This document shows positions 1 through 6,438 of a stretch of DNA of 31,669 nt, one piece after another; within the stretch, counting starts at the first letter, position 1; the number at the start of each line of letters is the position of its first letter. The stretch lies in the IMG/VR virus record IMGVR_UViG_3300023180_000241, positions 1 to 31,669 of that record; one strand, 5' to 3'. The stretch is from a virus. The notes under the pieces were generated by a model, which was given only the letters and a program-made list of their open reading frames with translations, had not been told where the DNA came from and did not search any database. Position numbers and translations under genes: made by a program.

Positions 1-756
1 GGCTCTGTCGAGGTGAGGAAGACTCTCATCAAAAAGAATCTTCTCAAATCTATTGTTGCTATTGAGACTGACTTTAAGAATTGGCAGAAGTCTTATGTCG
101 CTCCGTTCGATCGGGCTCCGCGTGGCTGCGGCATCATCATGGTGGAGAATCTAACCGAGTGGCAGAACGAGTTCCGACGAGCGCGACGGGAGTGGGAGAT
201 CGAGGTAGATAAGTTCTGCAACAACTACGACGAAATCATTAACGAGTCTAAGCGTACGCAGGGTACTAACTTTGACGCTACTGATTTGCCTAAAAGCAAG
301 GAGGAAATGAAGAGCAGATTCAAGTTCGAGATGGTCCAGCCCTACGCTCTGGAGAATCCCGATGATCTACGCTTTGCTCTGAATGCTGATGAGATTAAGG
401 AGATCGAGAACAGGGTTGCGAGTGACATCATGTCTTCGGTCGAGGCTTCACTTAAGAAATCCTTTGAGGCCGTTAAGCACTTCAATGAAATGCTTTCGGA
501 GTACGAAGATAATAAGGGAACCAAGGGTAGGAAGTATGGCGACCCCGCATTGGAGAATGTACGCAAGGCTGCTGATGAGCTGAGCAATCTAAACTTCACA
601 GGTAACGAGGGTATCGAGGAGATCCAGCGCAAGATGCGGGAGCTTGTCGATGGTCATACTGCCAAGGAAACCAAGGAGGATAATCACTTGCGGGATAGTC
701 TGGTGTCTGATTCCAAGACTCTGATGGAGAGAAACTTCGCAGCATTTGGATACTAA
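1..756 (+). CDS. DUF3150-like protein, 5' end outside the window
   Basis: The reading frame is open to the first base of the window; a GTG at 13 is the first possible start inside it, but the frame continues upstream, so I treat the gene as partial. About 250 residues are visible, mostly charged and helical, with no membrane segment and no catalytic motif. The residues around the PFDRAPRGCGIIM stretch and the long helical tail, plus the gene order (next gene is a HEXXH/VWA protein), match the DUF3150 proteins that sit between a MoxR-type AAA+ ATPase and a VWA protein in many phages. The DUF3150 assignment rests on context and general look more than on a motif. Function is unknown in the family; an adaptor role between the ATPase and VWA partner is inference. 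Confidence 0.6.
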   Translation, partial: GSVEVRKTLIKKNLLKSIVAIETDFKNWQKSYVAPFDRAPRGCGIIMVENLTEWQNEFRRARREWEIEVDKFCNNYDEIINESKRTQGTNFDATDLPKSKEEMKSRFKFEMVQPYALENPDDLRFALNADEIKEIENRVASDIMSSVEASLKKSFEAVKHFNEMLSEYEDNKGTKGRKYGDPALENVRKAADELSNLNFTGNEGIEEIQRKMRELVDGHTAKETKEDNHLRDSLVSDSKTLMERNFAAFGY

Positions 757-777
757 GTTAAGCCTTAACTTTTTAAA

Positions 778-2283
778 ATGGGAAACATAATGACGACAAT
801 CAAAGACTTGGATAAGATCATCCATCGTGCTAGGAACCACGCGATACTGGACATACCTATGGCGCAGGCTGATGCCATCAAGATGGATTACTTCTTCACT
901 CACAGCATCCCTACTGCTGCAACCGACGGGAAGAGCATTGGATTTAATCCGCTGTTCATTGCATCAATTAACGAGGAGGAGAGGGAGTTTGTTGTTGCAC
1001 ATGAGTGGTCGCACAAATTCTTAAAGCATATCTCTCGTGTTGCGAGGTTGAAATCTAGGTTGGGAAGCGCATGGACGCCTGCCCATGAAGAGATAGCTAA
1101 CATCGCTTGCGATGAAGAATCTAATTACCTTCTTGAGAAGCTAAAGTTAAAGATTCTCAAGGGGGCTTATAGGTCTGCCCGGTTCGATGACATGTGCATG
1201 GAGGAGATCTTTCAGATCCTAATCCATGAAGCCGAGGGGCAGGGCGAAGGCAAGGGTGAGGACTCTGAGCAGGAATCAAGGGAAGATAATAAAGATAGTG
1301 AGAATGAAGATCAGAAGGGTAATGAGAGTAGTGACAATGCACAGCAAGACGAAGAAGAAACTGGTGAAGAAAAGGGAGAGGAAGGACAGGAGGAAGGTGA
1401 ACCTGAGGGTGAAGATGCTGTCGATCAGGATGGTCCCGAGGGTGGACAACCAGATGATGATGGAGGCAATCAGTCAGACCAGCGGGATGGCGGATTCGGA
1501 TCAAACAAGCTGGACGAATCACAGTCTCTAGATCCTAGTGCCATAGATGACTATAAAGTTCCTGAGGTAAAGACTTGGGGACGCATTGAGATCAGGGACG
1601 ACATGTCCGCCAGCGAGTTGCGTGAGCTTGAGATCGAAGAATCTATTGAGCAATCAAACTCGATCGCTATATCCAAGCTGAGTGGCAAGTTGCCTAGAGA
1701 TGTGGAGCAAATTGTCAGAGAGGTTAACTCTCAGTCTAGAGTCGATTGGACTGCCGAGATGGCGGAGTTTATCTCCGAGGCTTGCGGTGAGGACTCAGAT
1801 ACCACATGGTCTAGACCCAATAAGCGATTCGCATCTATGGATATATACATGCCGTCCAATACACAAGATGGTATTGGTGAGATCGTAGTGCTTCGGGATA
1901 GCTCTGGTTCTATGGATGAGGATATGTATGATCTCGCATCCAATGAATGCTTCCATCTAATCAAGCAATCGAATCCTCAAGCTGTTCATATCGTAGACTT
2001 TACTACGGATATTGTTGCATCTGTTACATATGAAAATGGATTCGATGAGGACAATCTCCCTTCTCGCATGAGCCACGGTGGCACTGATGTGCGAGTCGGC
2101 TTCGAGTGGGTGGAGAGCTTCGCTCCTAATGCGACAGGAATTGTGGTCATGAGTGACATGGAGTTTTTCAGATGGCCTGAGGATAATGGAGTGCCCGTGC
2201 TGTGGGTTAAGATCCCGCCCAAGCAGGACTACTCTTGGATCTTCGGCAAGCCCAGCTTCGGAAGGATGATTACGGTTCGTTAG
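778..2283 (+). CDS. Metallopeptidase-like/VWA domain protein (DUF2201 type), partner of a MoxR ATPase
   Basis: 501 residues in three parts. The N-terminal part carries HEWSHKFLKH with a zinc-peptidase HEXXH (H75, E76, H79), as in the putative metallopeptidase domain DUF2201_N. Residues about 150-250 are a low-complexity Glu/Asp/Gly/Gln linker. The C-terminal part is a von Willebrand A fold with a MIDAS motif DSSGS (D374, S376, S378), a second conserved segment around SHGGTDV, and MSDMEF near the end. Known relatives work with MoxR AAA+ ATPases as chaperone-like or metal-insertion machines (compare cobaltochelatase CobS/CobT). ATG at 778 has no clear Shine-Dalgarno; ATG at 790 is an alternative. 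It follows the DUF3150-like gene by 21 bases. Peptidase activity is not proven by the motif. Confidence 0.85.
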   Translation: MGNIMTTIKDLDKIIHRARNHAILDIPMAQADAIKMDYFFTHSIPTAATDGKSIGFNPLFIASINEEEREFVVAHEWSHKFLKHISRVARLKSRLGSAWTPAHEEIANIACDEESNYLLEKLKLKILKGAYRSARFDDMCMEEIFQILIHEAEGQGEGKGEDSEQESREDNKDSENEDQKGNESSDNAQQDEEETGEEKGEEGQEEGEPEGEDAVDQDGPEGGQPDDDGGNQSDQRDGGFGSNKLDESQSLDPSAIDDYKVPEVKTWGRIEIRDDMSASELRELEIEESIEQSNSIAISKLSGKLPRDVEQIVREVNSQSRVDWTAEMAEFISEACGEDSDTTWSRPNKRFASMDIYMPSNTQDGIGEIVVLRDSSGSMDEDMYDLASNECFHLIKQSNPQAVHIVDFTTDIVASVTYENGFDEDNLPSRMSHGGTDVRVGFEWVESFAPNATGIVVMSDMEFFRWPEDNGVPVLWVKIPPKQDYSWIFGKPSFGRMITVR

Positions 2284-2311
2284 TATGATGTTTAATAGAA
2301 AGGTGAAAGAT

Positions 2312-2548
2312 ATGGACACTAAAGAATCTAGGATTGAAAAGATTATGGAGATCGCACATCCCGGTGGGTTCATTGATGAGTCGATGATTGATGAGATCGA
2401 ATCAATCGACAGGTTTGCGATGCTCATTGTCAGGTGTGGTGGAGGCAGGTTTATATGTGCTGCTCAGGACGTAAAGCACTTCATCAATATCATTAACAAT
2501 GAGCGAACGGATTATGTCAGGGATGTATCCGTTGCACCGAGAGGTTGA
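2312..2548 (+). CDS. Small protein of unknown function
   Basis: Start chosen at ATG 2312 because AAAGGTGA lies about 8 bases upstream; the frame also has ATGs at 2285 and 2288 with no ribosome binding site. The product of about 78 residues has an acidic, helical N-terminal half followed by a more hydrophobic stretch (FAMLIVRCGGGRFICA) that could form two beta strands, then a helix. I recognise no family. It lies directly behind the VWA gene and its end overlaps the start of the next gene by 50 bases, so it is probably in the same transcript. Confidence 0.6.
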   Translation: MDTKESRIEKIMEIAHPGGFIDESMIDEIESIDRFAMLIVRCGGGRFICAAQDVKHFINIINNERTDYVRDVSVAPRG

Positions 2549-3005
2549 GTTGATAGTTTTAACCAAGCACGGAACATTCTTAGCTTCAAGCACGGTTGAT
2601 TTTAACCATTGGGTAAGCGAGATTGAAGAGCGGGAGGGTGAAGACCCGGACGGGTACGAGATTCCTAATATGTCAATCGAAGTACGATCGGCATCTCTTC
2701 ATGATATCATGAATCTCATTGAGGATTTAGACGTATCTATAAAGACTCCCATCGAGGACTCACCAGATAAAGACTTTCCTGTCTTCAGGTTCATGATTAC
2801 TCTCGACCCTGAAGAGTGGGTAACGGCTATCGCTCGCATGGGTGCTGGAGTTACTTATCGCACATTTCAAAAAGAGGTAGACTCGTACATAGATAACAAG
2901 TATCTTGAACCAGAGTCTTCTCTGTTCCTTAGGAACTTTGGTAAGTTGGCTTCACAGATTTATACAAATATCTATTCAACTGTAAAAGGAAGGGGATGGA
3001 ACTGA
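2499..3005 (+). CDS. Hypothetical phage protein, 168 aa
   Basis: The product mixes beta-prone segments (VELIVLTKHGTFLASSTV; FRFMITLDPEEWVTAIARM) and an acidic middle, with no recognised motif, signal peptide or membrane span. ATG 2499 overlaps the preceding gene by 50 bases; ATG 2514 and ATG 2523 are alternatives and none has a strong Shine-Dalgarno. The length and steady amino-acid composition argue for a real gene. It sits in the rightward run between the VWA gene and a coiled-coil protein. Function unknown. Confidence 0.65.
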   Translation: MSERIMSGMYPLHREVELIVLTKHGTFLASSTVDFNHWVSEIEEREGEDPDGYEIPNMSIEVRSASLHDIMNLIEDLDVSIKTPIEDSPDKDFPVFRFMITLDPEEWVTAIARMGAGVTYRTFQKEVDSYIDNKYLEPESSLFLRNFGKLASQIYTNIYSTVKGRGWN

Positions 3006-3006
3006 G

Positions 3007-3294
3007 ATGAAATCTGTAATAGGAGTTGAAATCAATTCGATTAAGAAGAAGAAAGACATTCTTGAATCGCTACACAAGGAAGTGATTCGAGAGTTGAATA
3101 GGGTTCATAAACTATCTGAAGTGCTTAAGGATCCTAACTCAAGCATGTCGGATAGGAACAAGTCGCAGTCTGAGATCTATAAAATAAAGGCAAAGTTGAT
3201 GGACATATCTAACGAGATGGACAGCTTGAAAACTAGGATCTATGGTGATTGGGCTCCCGAGTCTGAAAAGGAGAACGAGAAAATTGGCAACTAA
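3007..3294 (+). CDS. Coiled-coil protein, 95 aa
   Basis: The ATG follows the previous stop by one base, with AAGGGGATGG upstream as a loosely spaced ribosome binding site. Almost the whole protein is charged and helical, with Lys/Glu/Leu/Ile heptad-like spacing (LESLHKEVIRELNRVHKL; SQSEIYKIKAKLMDIS), indicating one or two coiled coils. No catalytic motif. Such proteins often dimerise or bind a partner, but nothing here says which. The end overlaps the likely TTG start of the next gene by 11 bases, suggesting coupled translation. Confidence 0.6.
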   Translation: MKSVIGVEINSIKKKKDILESLHKEVIRELNRVHKLSEVLKDPNSSMSDRNKSQSEIYKIKAKLMDISNEMDSLKTRIYGDWAPESEKENEKIGN

Positions 3295-3571
3295 TAAATC
3301 TAATAACTCACGCTTAGCTTCCATGAGAAGCACTCCTATCCATGAAGAGTTGCTGCCCAACTCTAAAGTTGAGCTTAACTTTTCTGATGGGGCAAAAAAT
3401 AAAAAGTCATACTTGACTGGTTTTGAAGCTGGTGTGAACTTAATTATGGAATACTGGTTGAAGGGTGTTGAAAAGAGAGAAGTGCTTGATAACCTTGAGC
3501 AGATCAAATGGGTCATGCGAGATCAGATTCAGCGATCTGGGAAGTCTGCGCCGAAGCCGGTAAGTAGATGA
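3284..3571 (+). CDS. Hypothetical protein, about 95 aa, TTG start
   Basis: I place the start at TTG 3284 because AAAAGGAG sits 10 bases upstream; ATG 3242 lies deep inside the preceding gene, and ATG 3323 has no ribosome binding site. The product has a basic N-terminus, a middle segment with GFEAGVNLIMEYWL, and a C-terminal helix rich in Glu, Gln and Arg. No family recognised. It is the last gene before the terminator at 3643-3685, so the transcription unit entering from the left edge probably ends here. Confidence 0.6.
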   Translation: MATNKSNNSRLASMRSTPIHEELLPNSKVELNFSDGAKNKKSYLTGFEAGVNLIMEYWLKGVEKREVLDNLEQIKWVMRDQIQRSGKSAPKPVSR

Positions 3572-3642
3572 TGGCTGCACGCAGAAAGTAAGACGGGGTT
3601 GCGGATCCGGGGGGATTTTTATCCTGTCTTGCTGTGCAGCTT

Positions 3643-3685
3643 GGGGGGAGGTGAGAGACGTTCTCTTGCCTCCCCCTTTTTGTAG
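3643..3685 (+). terminator. Rho-independent terminator after the first rightward gene run
   Basis: GGGGGAGG pairs with CCTCCCCC, the stem continues with AGAGA/TCTCT around a CGT loop, and TTTTT follows at once. A strong intrinsic terminator between the gene ending at 3571 and the small acidic gene starting at 3694. Confidence 0.85.
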
Positions 3686-3693
3686 GAGGATAT

Positions 3694-3837
3694 ATGCCGA
3701 GAGTAGGTAAAGATATAACACTAGAGCCCTCGTTAGATGAGGAAGATTATCTCGCTGACGAGGAAGAAAAAGATGAAGATTTCTATGGCGATCAAGAAGA
3801 CATAGACATACACTTCAACGGAAGGCATAGGTACTAA
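3694..3837 (+). CDS. Very acidic small protein, 47 aa
   Basis: ATG 3694 is preceded by TAGGAGGATAT, one of the best ribosome binding sites in the window. The 47-residue product is dominated by Asp and Glu (DEEDYLADEEEKDEDFYGDQ in the middle) with a basic tip RHRY. Its stop overlaps the next gene's ATG (TAATG). No family recognised. Small acidic phage proteins are sometimes DNA mimics or host-enzyme inhibitors, but that is only a possibility here. Confidence 0.6.
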   Translation: MPRVGKDITLEPSLDEEDYLADEEEKDEDFYGDQEDIDIHFNGRHRY

Positions 3838-4037
3838 TGGACAAAGAACTTAACGAAGATAATAAAAGAAATAAGTATCTTCTTCCTCACGCTTGTTCTG
3901 CATGTGGAGCATCTGTCTACTTCTGCGAAGACCCAGAGTGCAGATGTTTTCATCACGCATTCGACACGTTCAATGAGTACGAACACGAGCGAACGAACTG
4001 CAAGATCGAAGATGTGGTAGAGTTTATTACTAAGTGA
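3837..4037 (+). CDS. Small Cys/His-rich, probably zinc-binding protein, 66 aa
   Basis: The ATG overlaps the previous stop. The centre holds C20, C23, C30, C35, C37, H39 and H40 in a CxxC...C...C-C-H-H arrangement, which suggests one or two zinc sites; the rest is charged. I cannot assign a zinc-finger family. It is co-translated with the acidic 47-residue protein and immediately precedes the GC-rich structured element and tRNA-Arg. Function unknown; a small regulator is a guess. Confidence 0.6.
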   Translation: MDKELNEDNKRNKYLLPHACSACGASVYFCEDPECRCFHHAFDTFNEYEHERTNCKIEDVVEFITK

Positions 4038-4172
4038 AACCACTGTGCGGAGACCGCAGGCTGCGCCAGTCCCGGACGCTCGTCACGGCGGACCGGTTAG
4101 GGCGAAGTAGCTGTAAGGACCGCCAACAAGGAGATACCGCCCCCGTGACGGGGGGCGGAGACTCTGTTTTAC
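4038..4172 (+). ncRNA. GC-rich structured intergenic element just upstream of tRNA-Arg
   Basis: This 135-base non-coding stretch is clearly richer in G+C than its neighbours. Visible helices: TGCGG/CCGCA (4046-4058, 3-base loop); GGCGGACC (4087-4094) with GGACCGCC (4117-4124), one A/A mismatch; and CCGCCCCC (4137-4144) with GGGGGCGG (4151-4158). The loop and inner stem of the last hairpin, CCGTGACG (4143-4150), is also perfectly complementary to CGTCACGG (4081-4088), so a pseudoknot or switch is possible. GCGGAGAC occurs twice (from 4047 and near 4155). The third hairpin is followed by a short TTTT. It could be a leader, an attenuator or an independent small RNA. No known RNA family recognised. 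Confidence 0.5.
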
Positions 4173-4249
4173 GCACCCGTAGCTCAGTTGGATAGAGCGG
4201 CTGCCTTCTAAGCAGCGGGTCGCAGGTTCGAGTCCTGCCGGGTGCGCCA
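4173..4249 (+). tRNA. tRNA-Arg (anticodon UCU)
   Basis: Full cloverleaf: acceptor GCACCCG/CGGGTGC, D stem GCTC/GAGC, anticodon stem GCTGC/GCAGC with loop CTTCTAA (anticodon TCT), T arm GCAGG-TTCGAGT-CCTGC, discriminator G and encoded CCA. 77 bases. It reads AGA and AGG, codons many bacterial hosts use little. Confidence 0.97.
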
Positions 4250-4294
4250 TGAATAAAACTTTAGGTTTTACAACCCAAAAGAAAGGTGGAAAGC

Positions 4295-4522
4295 ATGAAG
4301 CCTCTAAAGGAAAGCGGAAGGTTCTGGGCTGCTAAATCTTTGCTAGTTGGAAAGGTTGGAGAAAATGCACACTGGAAAGTTTATAGTGAACTAGAGACTG
4401 GAAACATCATTGAGTATTACGAAGACGGGGGGTGCAGGAAGGAGCTGGGCCTACCGTGGGAGCCAGAACTATTGGTTGCCATTGGTGAAGCGATCTGCGC
4501 TCTAGGGGAGAAGAAACAATGA
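4295..4522 (+). CDS. Small protein of unknown function, 75 aa
   Basis: Start placed at ATG 4295, with AAAGGTGG just upstream; an in-frame GTG at 4286 is part of that ribosome binding site. The product reads like a small beta-rich domain (HWKVYSELETGNIIEYYEDG) followed by a helix (PELLVAIGEAICALGEKK). No family recognised. It lies 45 bases behind tRNA-Arg and overlaps the next gene by 4 bases (ATGA), so the two are likely co-translated. Confidence 0.65.
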   Translation: MKPLKESGRFWAAKSLLVGKVGENAHWKVYSELETGNIIEYYEDGGCRKELGLPWEPELLVAIGEAICALGEKKQ

Positions 4523-4905
4523 AGAAGTCTGACGTGAAGAAATGGGTGAAAGCACTCCGCTCTGGTGAGTATCAGCAGGGTAAAGAAAGTCTCTGTAGGG
4601 AAGAGATTAGTGGTGACTACGAATACTGTTGCTTAGGAGTGGCTTGCGACATCCTGACTGAAGACGATTGGGTTGAGCATCCAAGCAAGACCTTATGGAC
4701 CATTGGTAAATACGAAGAGTTTGATATACCCGATTCTATAGATAAGCACGGCTGGGGTCAGACGGAGACAACCTCCTTCCCCAGCTTGGAAACCCTCAGG
4801 AAGATGGGGCTCAATGCAGATTACGCACAAGAGCTTGCTGAGTTAAACGATAGGGGGTGGTCGTTTAAGAGGATCGCCAATAAAATCGAAAAGGATTTGC
4901 TTTAA
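4519..4905 (+). CDS. Conserved phage protein with YCCLGV signature
   Basis: 128 residues. The N-terminus (VKKWVKALRSGEYQQGKESL), YCCLGVACDIL around residues 37-46, and a C-terminal LNDRGWSFKRIANKIE are features I know from a widespread family of uncharacterised phage proteins. The paired cysteines are its most constant feature; no function has been assigned that I know of. The gene overlaps both neighbours by a few bases (ATGA before, TAATG after), so it is part of a tight operon between tRNA-Arg and tRNA-Leu. Confidence is high that it is a real gene, low on what it does. Confidence 0.75.
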   Translation: MKKSDVKKWVKALRSGEYQQGKESLCREEISGDYEYCCLGVACDILTEDDWVEHPSKTLWTIGKYEEFDIPDSIDKHGWGQTETTSFPSLETLRKMGLNADYAQELAELNDRGWSFKRIANKIEKDLL

Positions 4906-5135
4906 TGCCTAACGAAAAAGAACGAGCAATGGAATACAACCTTTCCGCGTTTAACTTTCTATGTAGAAAGCTGGACGTTCATCCCATTGCTCTTGCTTCC
5001 ATTGTGACGAAGGGAAAGATCTGGCACAACACAACGTTCACTTCTATGGACGACCATGAGAAATGCAAAGAGAATCTAAGAAGGTTTCTTCAGGAGATGG
5101 ATTCGGATTCAGAGGAGGGAGATAGCGTTGAGTAG
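4905..5135 (+). CDS. Small protein of unknown function, 76 aa
   Basis: The ATG overlaps the previous stop (TAATG). The product has a helical N-terminus, a middle segment VHPIALASIVTKGKIWHNTT and an acidic tail (EMDSDSEEGD). No motif or family recognised. Its end overlaps the TTG start of the next gene by 8 bases. Reality is supported by the tight packing and the good ribosome binding site it contains for the next gene. Confidence 0.6.
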   Translation: MPNEKERAMEYNLSAFNFLCRKLDVHPIALASIVTKGKIWHNTTFTSMDDHEKCKENLRRFLQEMDSDSEEGDSVE

Positions 5136-5313
5136 TGAAAGTAGGTACGCTAAGACAGGCAAGCCCACAGGTAGGACATGCAAGCAATGTGGTAAGCAAT
5201 GGATTTTTTACTACAGACCAGCAATGGATAAGATACAGGACGGTAATGCAAACCTATTCAGGGTATGCTCTGAGTGCGCTGCTAGGAACTGGCACTTGAG
5301 AAGTATCGGTTAG
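5128..5313 (+). CDS. Small zinc-ribbon-like protein, 61 aa, TTG start
   Basis: TTG 5128 is preceded by GAGGAGGGAGA, a strong ribosome binding site, and overlaps the previous gene's stop. Two CxxC knuckles (C18-x2-C21 and C47-x2-C50) separated by about 25 residues with aromatic residues between them are typical of a small zinc ribbon; nucleic acid or protein binding is likely but unproven. Its stop codon TAG ends on the first base of tRNA-Leu, so translation must finish right at the tRNA's 5' processing site. Confidence 0.65.
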   Translation: MSSESRYAKTGKPTGRTCKQCGKQWIFYYRPAMDKIQDGNANLFRVCSECAARNWHLRSIG

Positions 5314-5399
5314 CCGGGTTGGTGGAATTGGTATACACAGCAGACTTAAAATCTGCCGACCGAGAGGTCTTGCGGGTTCGAGTCCCGCACCCGGCACCA
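5313..5399 (+). tRNA. tRNA-Leu (anticodon UAA)
   Basis: 87 bases with a long variable arm: acceptor GCCGGGT/ACCCGGC, anticodon stem GCAGA/TCTGC with loop CTTAAAA (anticodon TAA), T arm GCGGG-TTCGAGT-CCCGC, discriminator A and encoded CCA. It reads UUA and UUG. The first base is shared with the stop codon of the preceding gene. Confidence 0.97.
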
Positions 5400-5445
5400 T
5401 TATCTTGATAGTGAATAGTGAAAGGGATAATAATAAGGAGCTGTG

Positions 5446-5619
5446 ATGTCTGATGTAGAGGGAAAGAATCAGAGATACTTCAAGATTCAGCAGATAAGAA
5501 ACGGCTACCTCGTTAGCTTTGGATTAACGAATGGCTACTGGTTCTTTCCTAGTAAGGCAGAAGTCCGAGACTACTTGATGGAAGAGATTGATTCCATCTG
5601 GCAGGATCTTGAATCATGA
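5446..5619 (+). CDS. Small protein of unknown function, 57 aa
   Basis: ATG 5446 is preceded by AATAAGGAGCTGTG, a good ribosome binding site. The product has a beta-like stretch (YFKIQQIRNGYLVSFGLTNG) ending in aromatic WFF, followed by an acidic helix (KAEVRDYLMEEIDSIWQDLE). It resembles small phage proteins of one beta hairpin and one helix, but I cannot name a family. It is the last gene before the terminator at 5668-5702. Confidence 0.6.
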   Translation: MSDVEGKNQRYFKIQQIRNGYLVSFGLTNGYWFFPSKAEVRDYLMEEIDSIWQDLES

Positions 5620-5667
5620 ATACAGTATAGATCGCCTGATAGATATCAAATAGGAATCCCATGCAAG

Positions 5668-5702
5668 AAAAAGGGGAGGGGCCAAAAGCCTCTCCCCTTT
5701 TT
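5668..5702 (+). terminator. Rho-independent terminator
   Basis: GGGGAGGGGC pairs with GCCTCTCCCC (one G-T pair) around a CAAAA loop and is followed by TTTTT. It is preceded by A residues, so it might also work on the opposite strand. It closes the rightward unit holding tRNA-Arg, tRNA-Leu and the small genes. Confidence 0.85.
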
Positions 5703-5825
5703 CTATTGGAGAACAATAGATTGTTTCTGTTTATTTCTATATACTTTGTTGTTATACTATTTACTCTCTCTCTTTGCAGAGCATCTTCGCTGGGAGATCA
5801 GCAGCTTAAACAACAGGTGATATCC
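5703..5825 (+). promoter_or_regulatory. AT-rich leader with candidate promoter upstream of the 57-aa gene
   Basis: Right after the terminator comes a short perfect hairpin, TCTATTG-GAGAA-CAATAGA (5702-5720), then a very T-rich stretch with two TATACT boxes (5740-5745 and 5753-5758). No good -35 box is found at standard spacing, so the promoter call is weak. A new start is expected here, because a gene follows the terminator. Confidence 0.3.
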
Positions 5826-5999
5826 ATGTCGAACACGCAAATAATTTGCATACACACAGACGCATCCGATGAAGAATGGGATGCTTTCTACAAGAAAGCA
5901 GCAAAGCTCATAGAGGATTCAAAGGGTAAAACCCTAGAGGATAACGCTGCTAATTATCTATATGGAAGTATCGAGCCAGAGCATCAAGACCAGTCCTGA
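5826..5999 (+). CDS. Small acidic protein of unknown function, 57 aa
   Basis: Start placed at ATG 5826, with CAGGTGAT upstream; the frame continues upstream through the terminator, so longer starts are implausible. The product begins MSNTQIICIHTDASDEEWDA and is helical and acidic afterwards. No family recognised. It is the last rightward gene before the strand switch and overlaps the end of the convergent minus-strand gene by 50 bases. Confidence 0.55.
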   Translation: MSNTQIICIHTDASDEEWDAFYKKAAKLIEDSKGKTLEDNAANYLYGSIEPEHQDQS

Positions 6000-6438
6000 G
6001 TGAATCGAGATCAACGTCTACGTTCATAGATAAGCAAGTCTCCACAGCAATTAAACAATCATTGCCTGCATCCCTAAGCCTAGATCTGGCAGACGATATC
6101 GCCAGTATCTTTGACGCCATAGCGTTAGCTGATTCTTTGAATGTATTTTTAATCCCGCCCTTCATCGAAGGTGATTTGATGAAGCATCCAGATATCTGCA
6201 TAAGATCTAGGTACATCTCAGCAGCGGAGTATTGGGATTTATTTATCTTGTCATTCAGAAATAGCTCATCGAACTTCGTCTGATCCAGAACTCTAGATCT
6301 TCTGAAGATCCCCCTATGATCTATACTTTCTATTTGTATATTCTTTTTTGATCTGTACTCCTCTGTGCCGGACTCAATCAGGACAGGATACTTAGTCTTC
6401 GAGCCAACTATCTTGCTGTATTTCTTCTTGTTCTTCAC
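5950..6438 (-). CDS. Hypothetical protein, 162 aa, downstream of primase-helicase
   Basis: ATG at 6438 lies inside the 3' end of the primase-helicase gene (47-base overlap), so it is translated from the same transcript. The first third is basic; the remainder is helical, with a segment reading like a repeat-searching or coiled domain (FDELFLNDKINKSQYSAAEM) and a C-terminus LDSLRTGLDALARYF. The layout faintly recalls DUF6456-like phage proteins, in which a helical domain ends in a Leu-Asp-Ala-Leu segment; this is a weak impression. Its 3' end overlaps the convergent gene on the other strand. Confidence 0.6.
   Translation of the reverse strand: MKNKKKYSKIVGSKTKYPVLIESGTEEYRSKKNIQIESIDHRGIFRRSRVLDQTKFDELFLNDKINKSQYSAAEMYLDLMQISGCFIKSPSMKGGIKNTFKESANAMASKILAISSARSRLRDAGNDCLIAVETCLSMNVDVDLDSLRTGLDALARYFHIDN

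Noticed and set aside
1157-1522. 121-residue minus-strand His/Pro/Leu-rich frame
   Set aside because: Mirror of the acidic linker of the VWA protein; composition is an artefact of GAA/GAG-rich sense codons.
1957-2427. 156-residue minus-strand frame opposite the VWA gene
   Set aside because: Antisense shadow of a well supported gene; no ribosome binding site and no recognisable motif.
5661-5825. Upstream extension of the 57-aa gene that would add a membrane-like segment
   Set aside because: It runs through the terminator and a T-rich leader; the hydrophobic residues come from T-rich non-coding DNA. ATG 5826 has the ribosome binding site.
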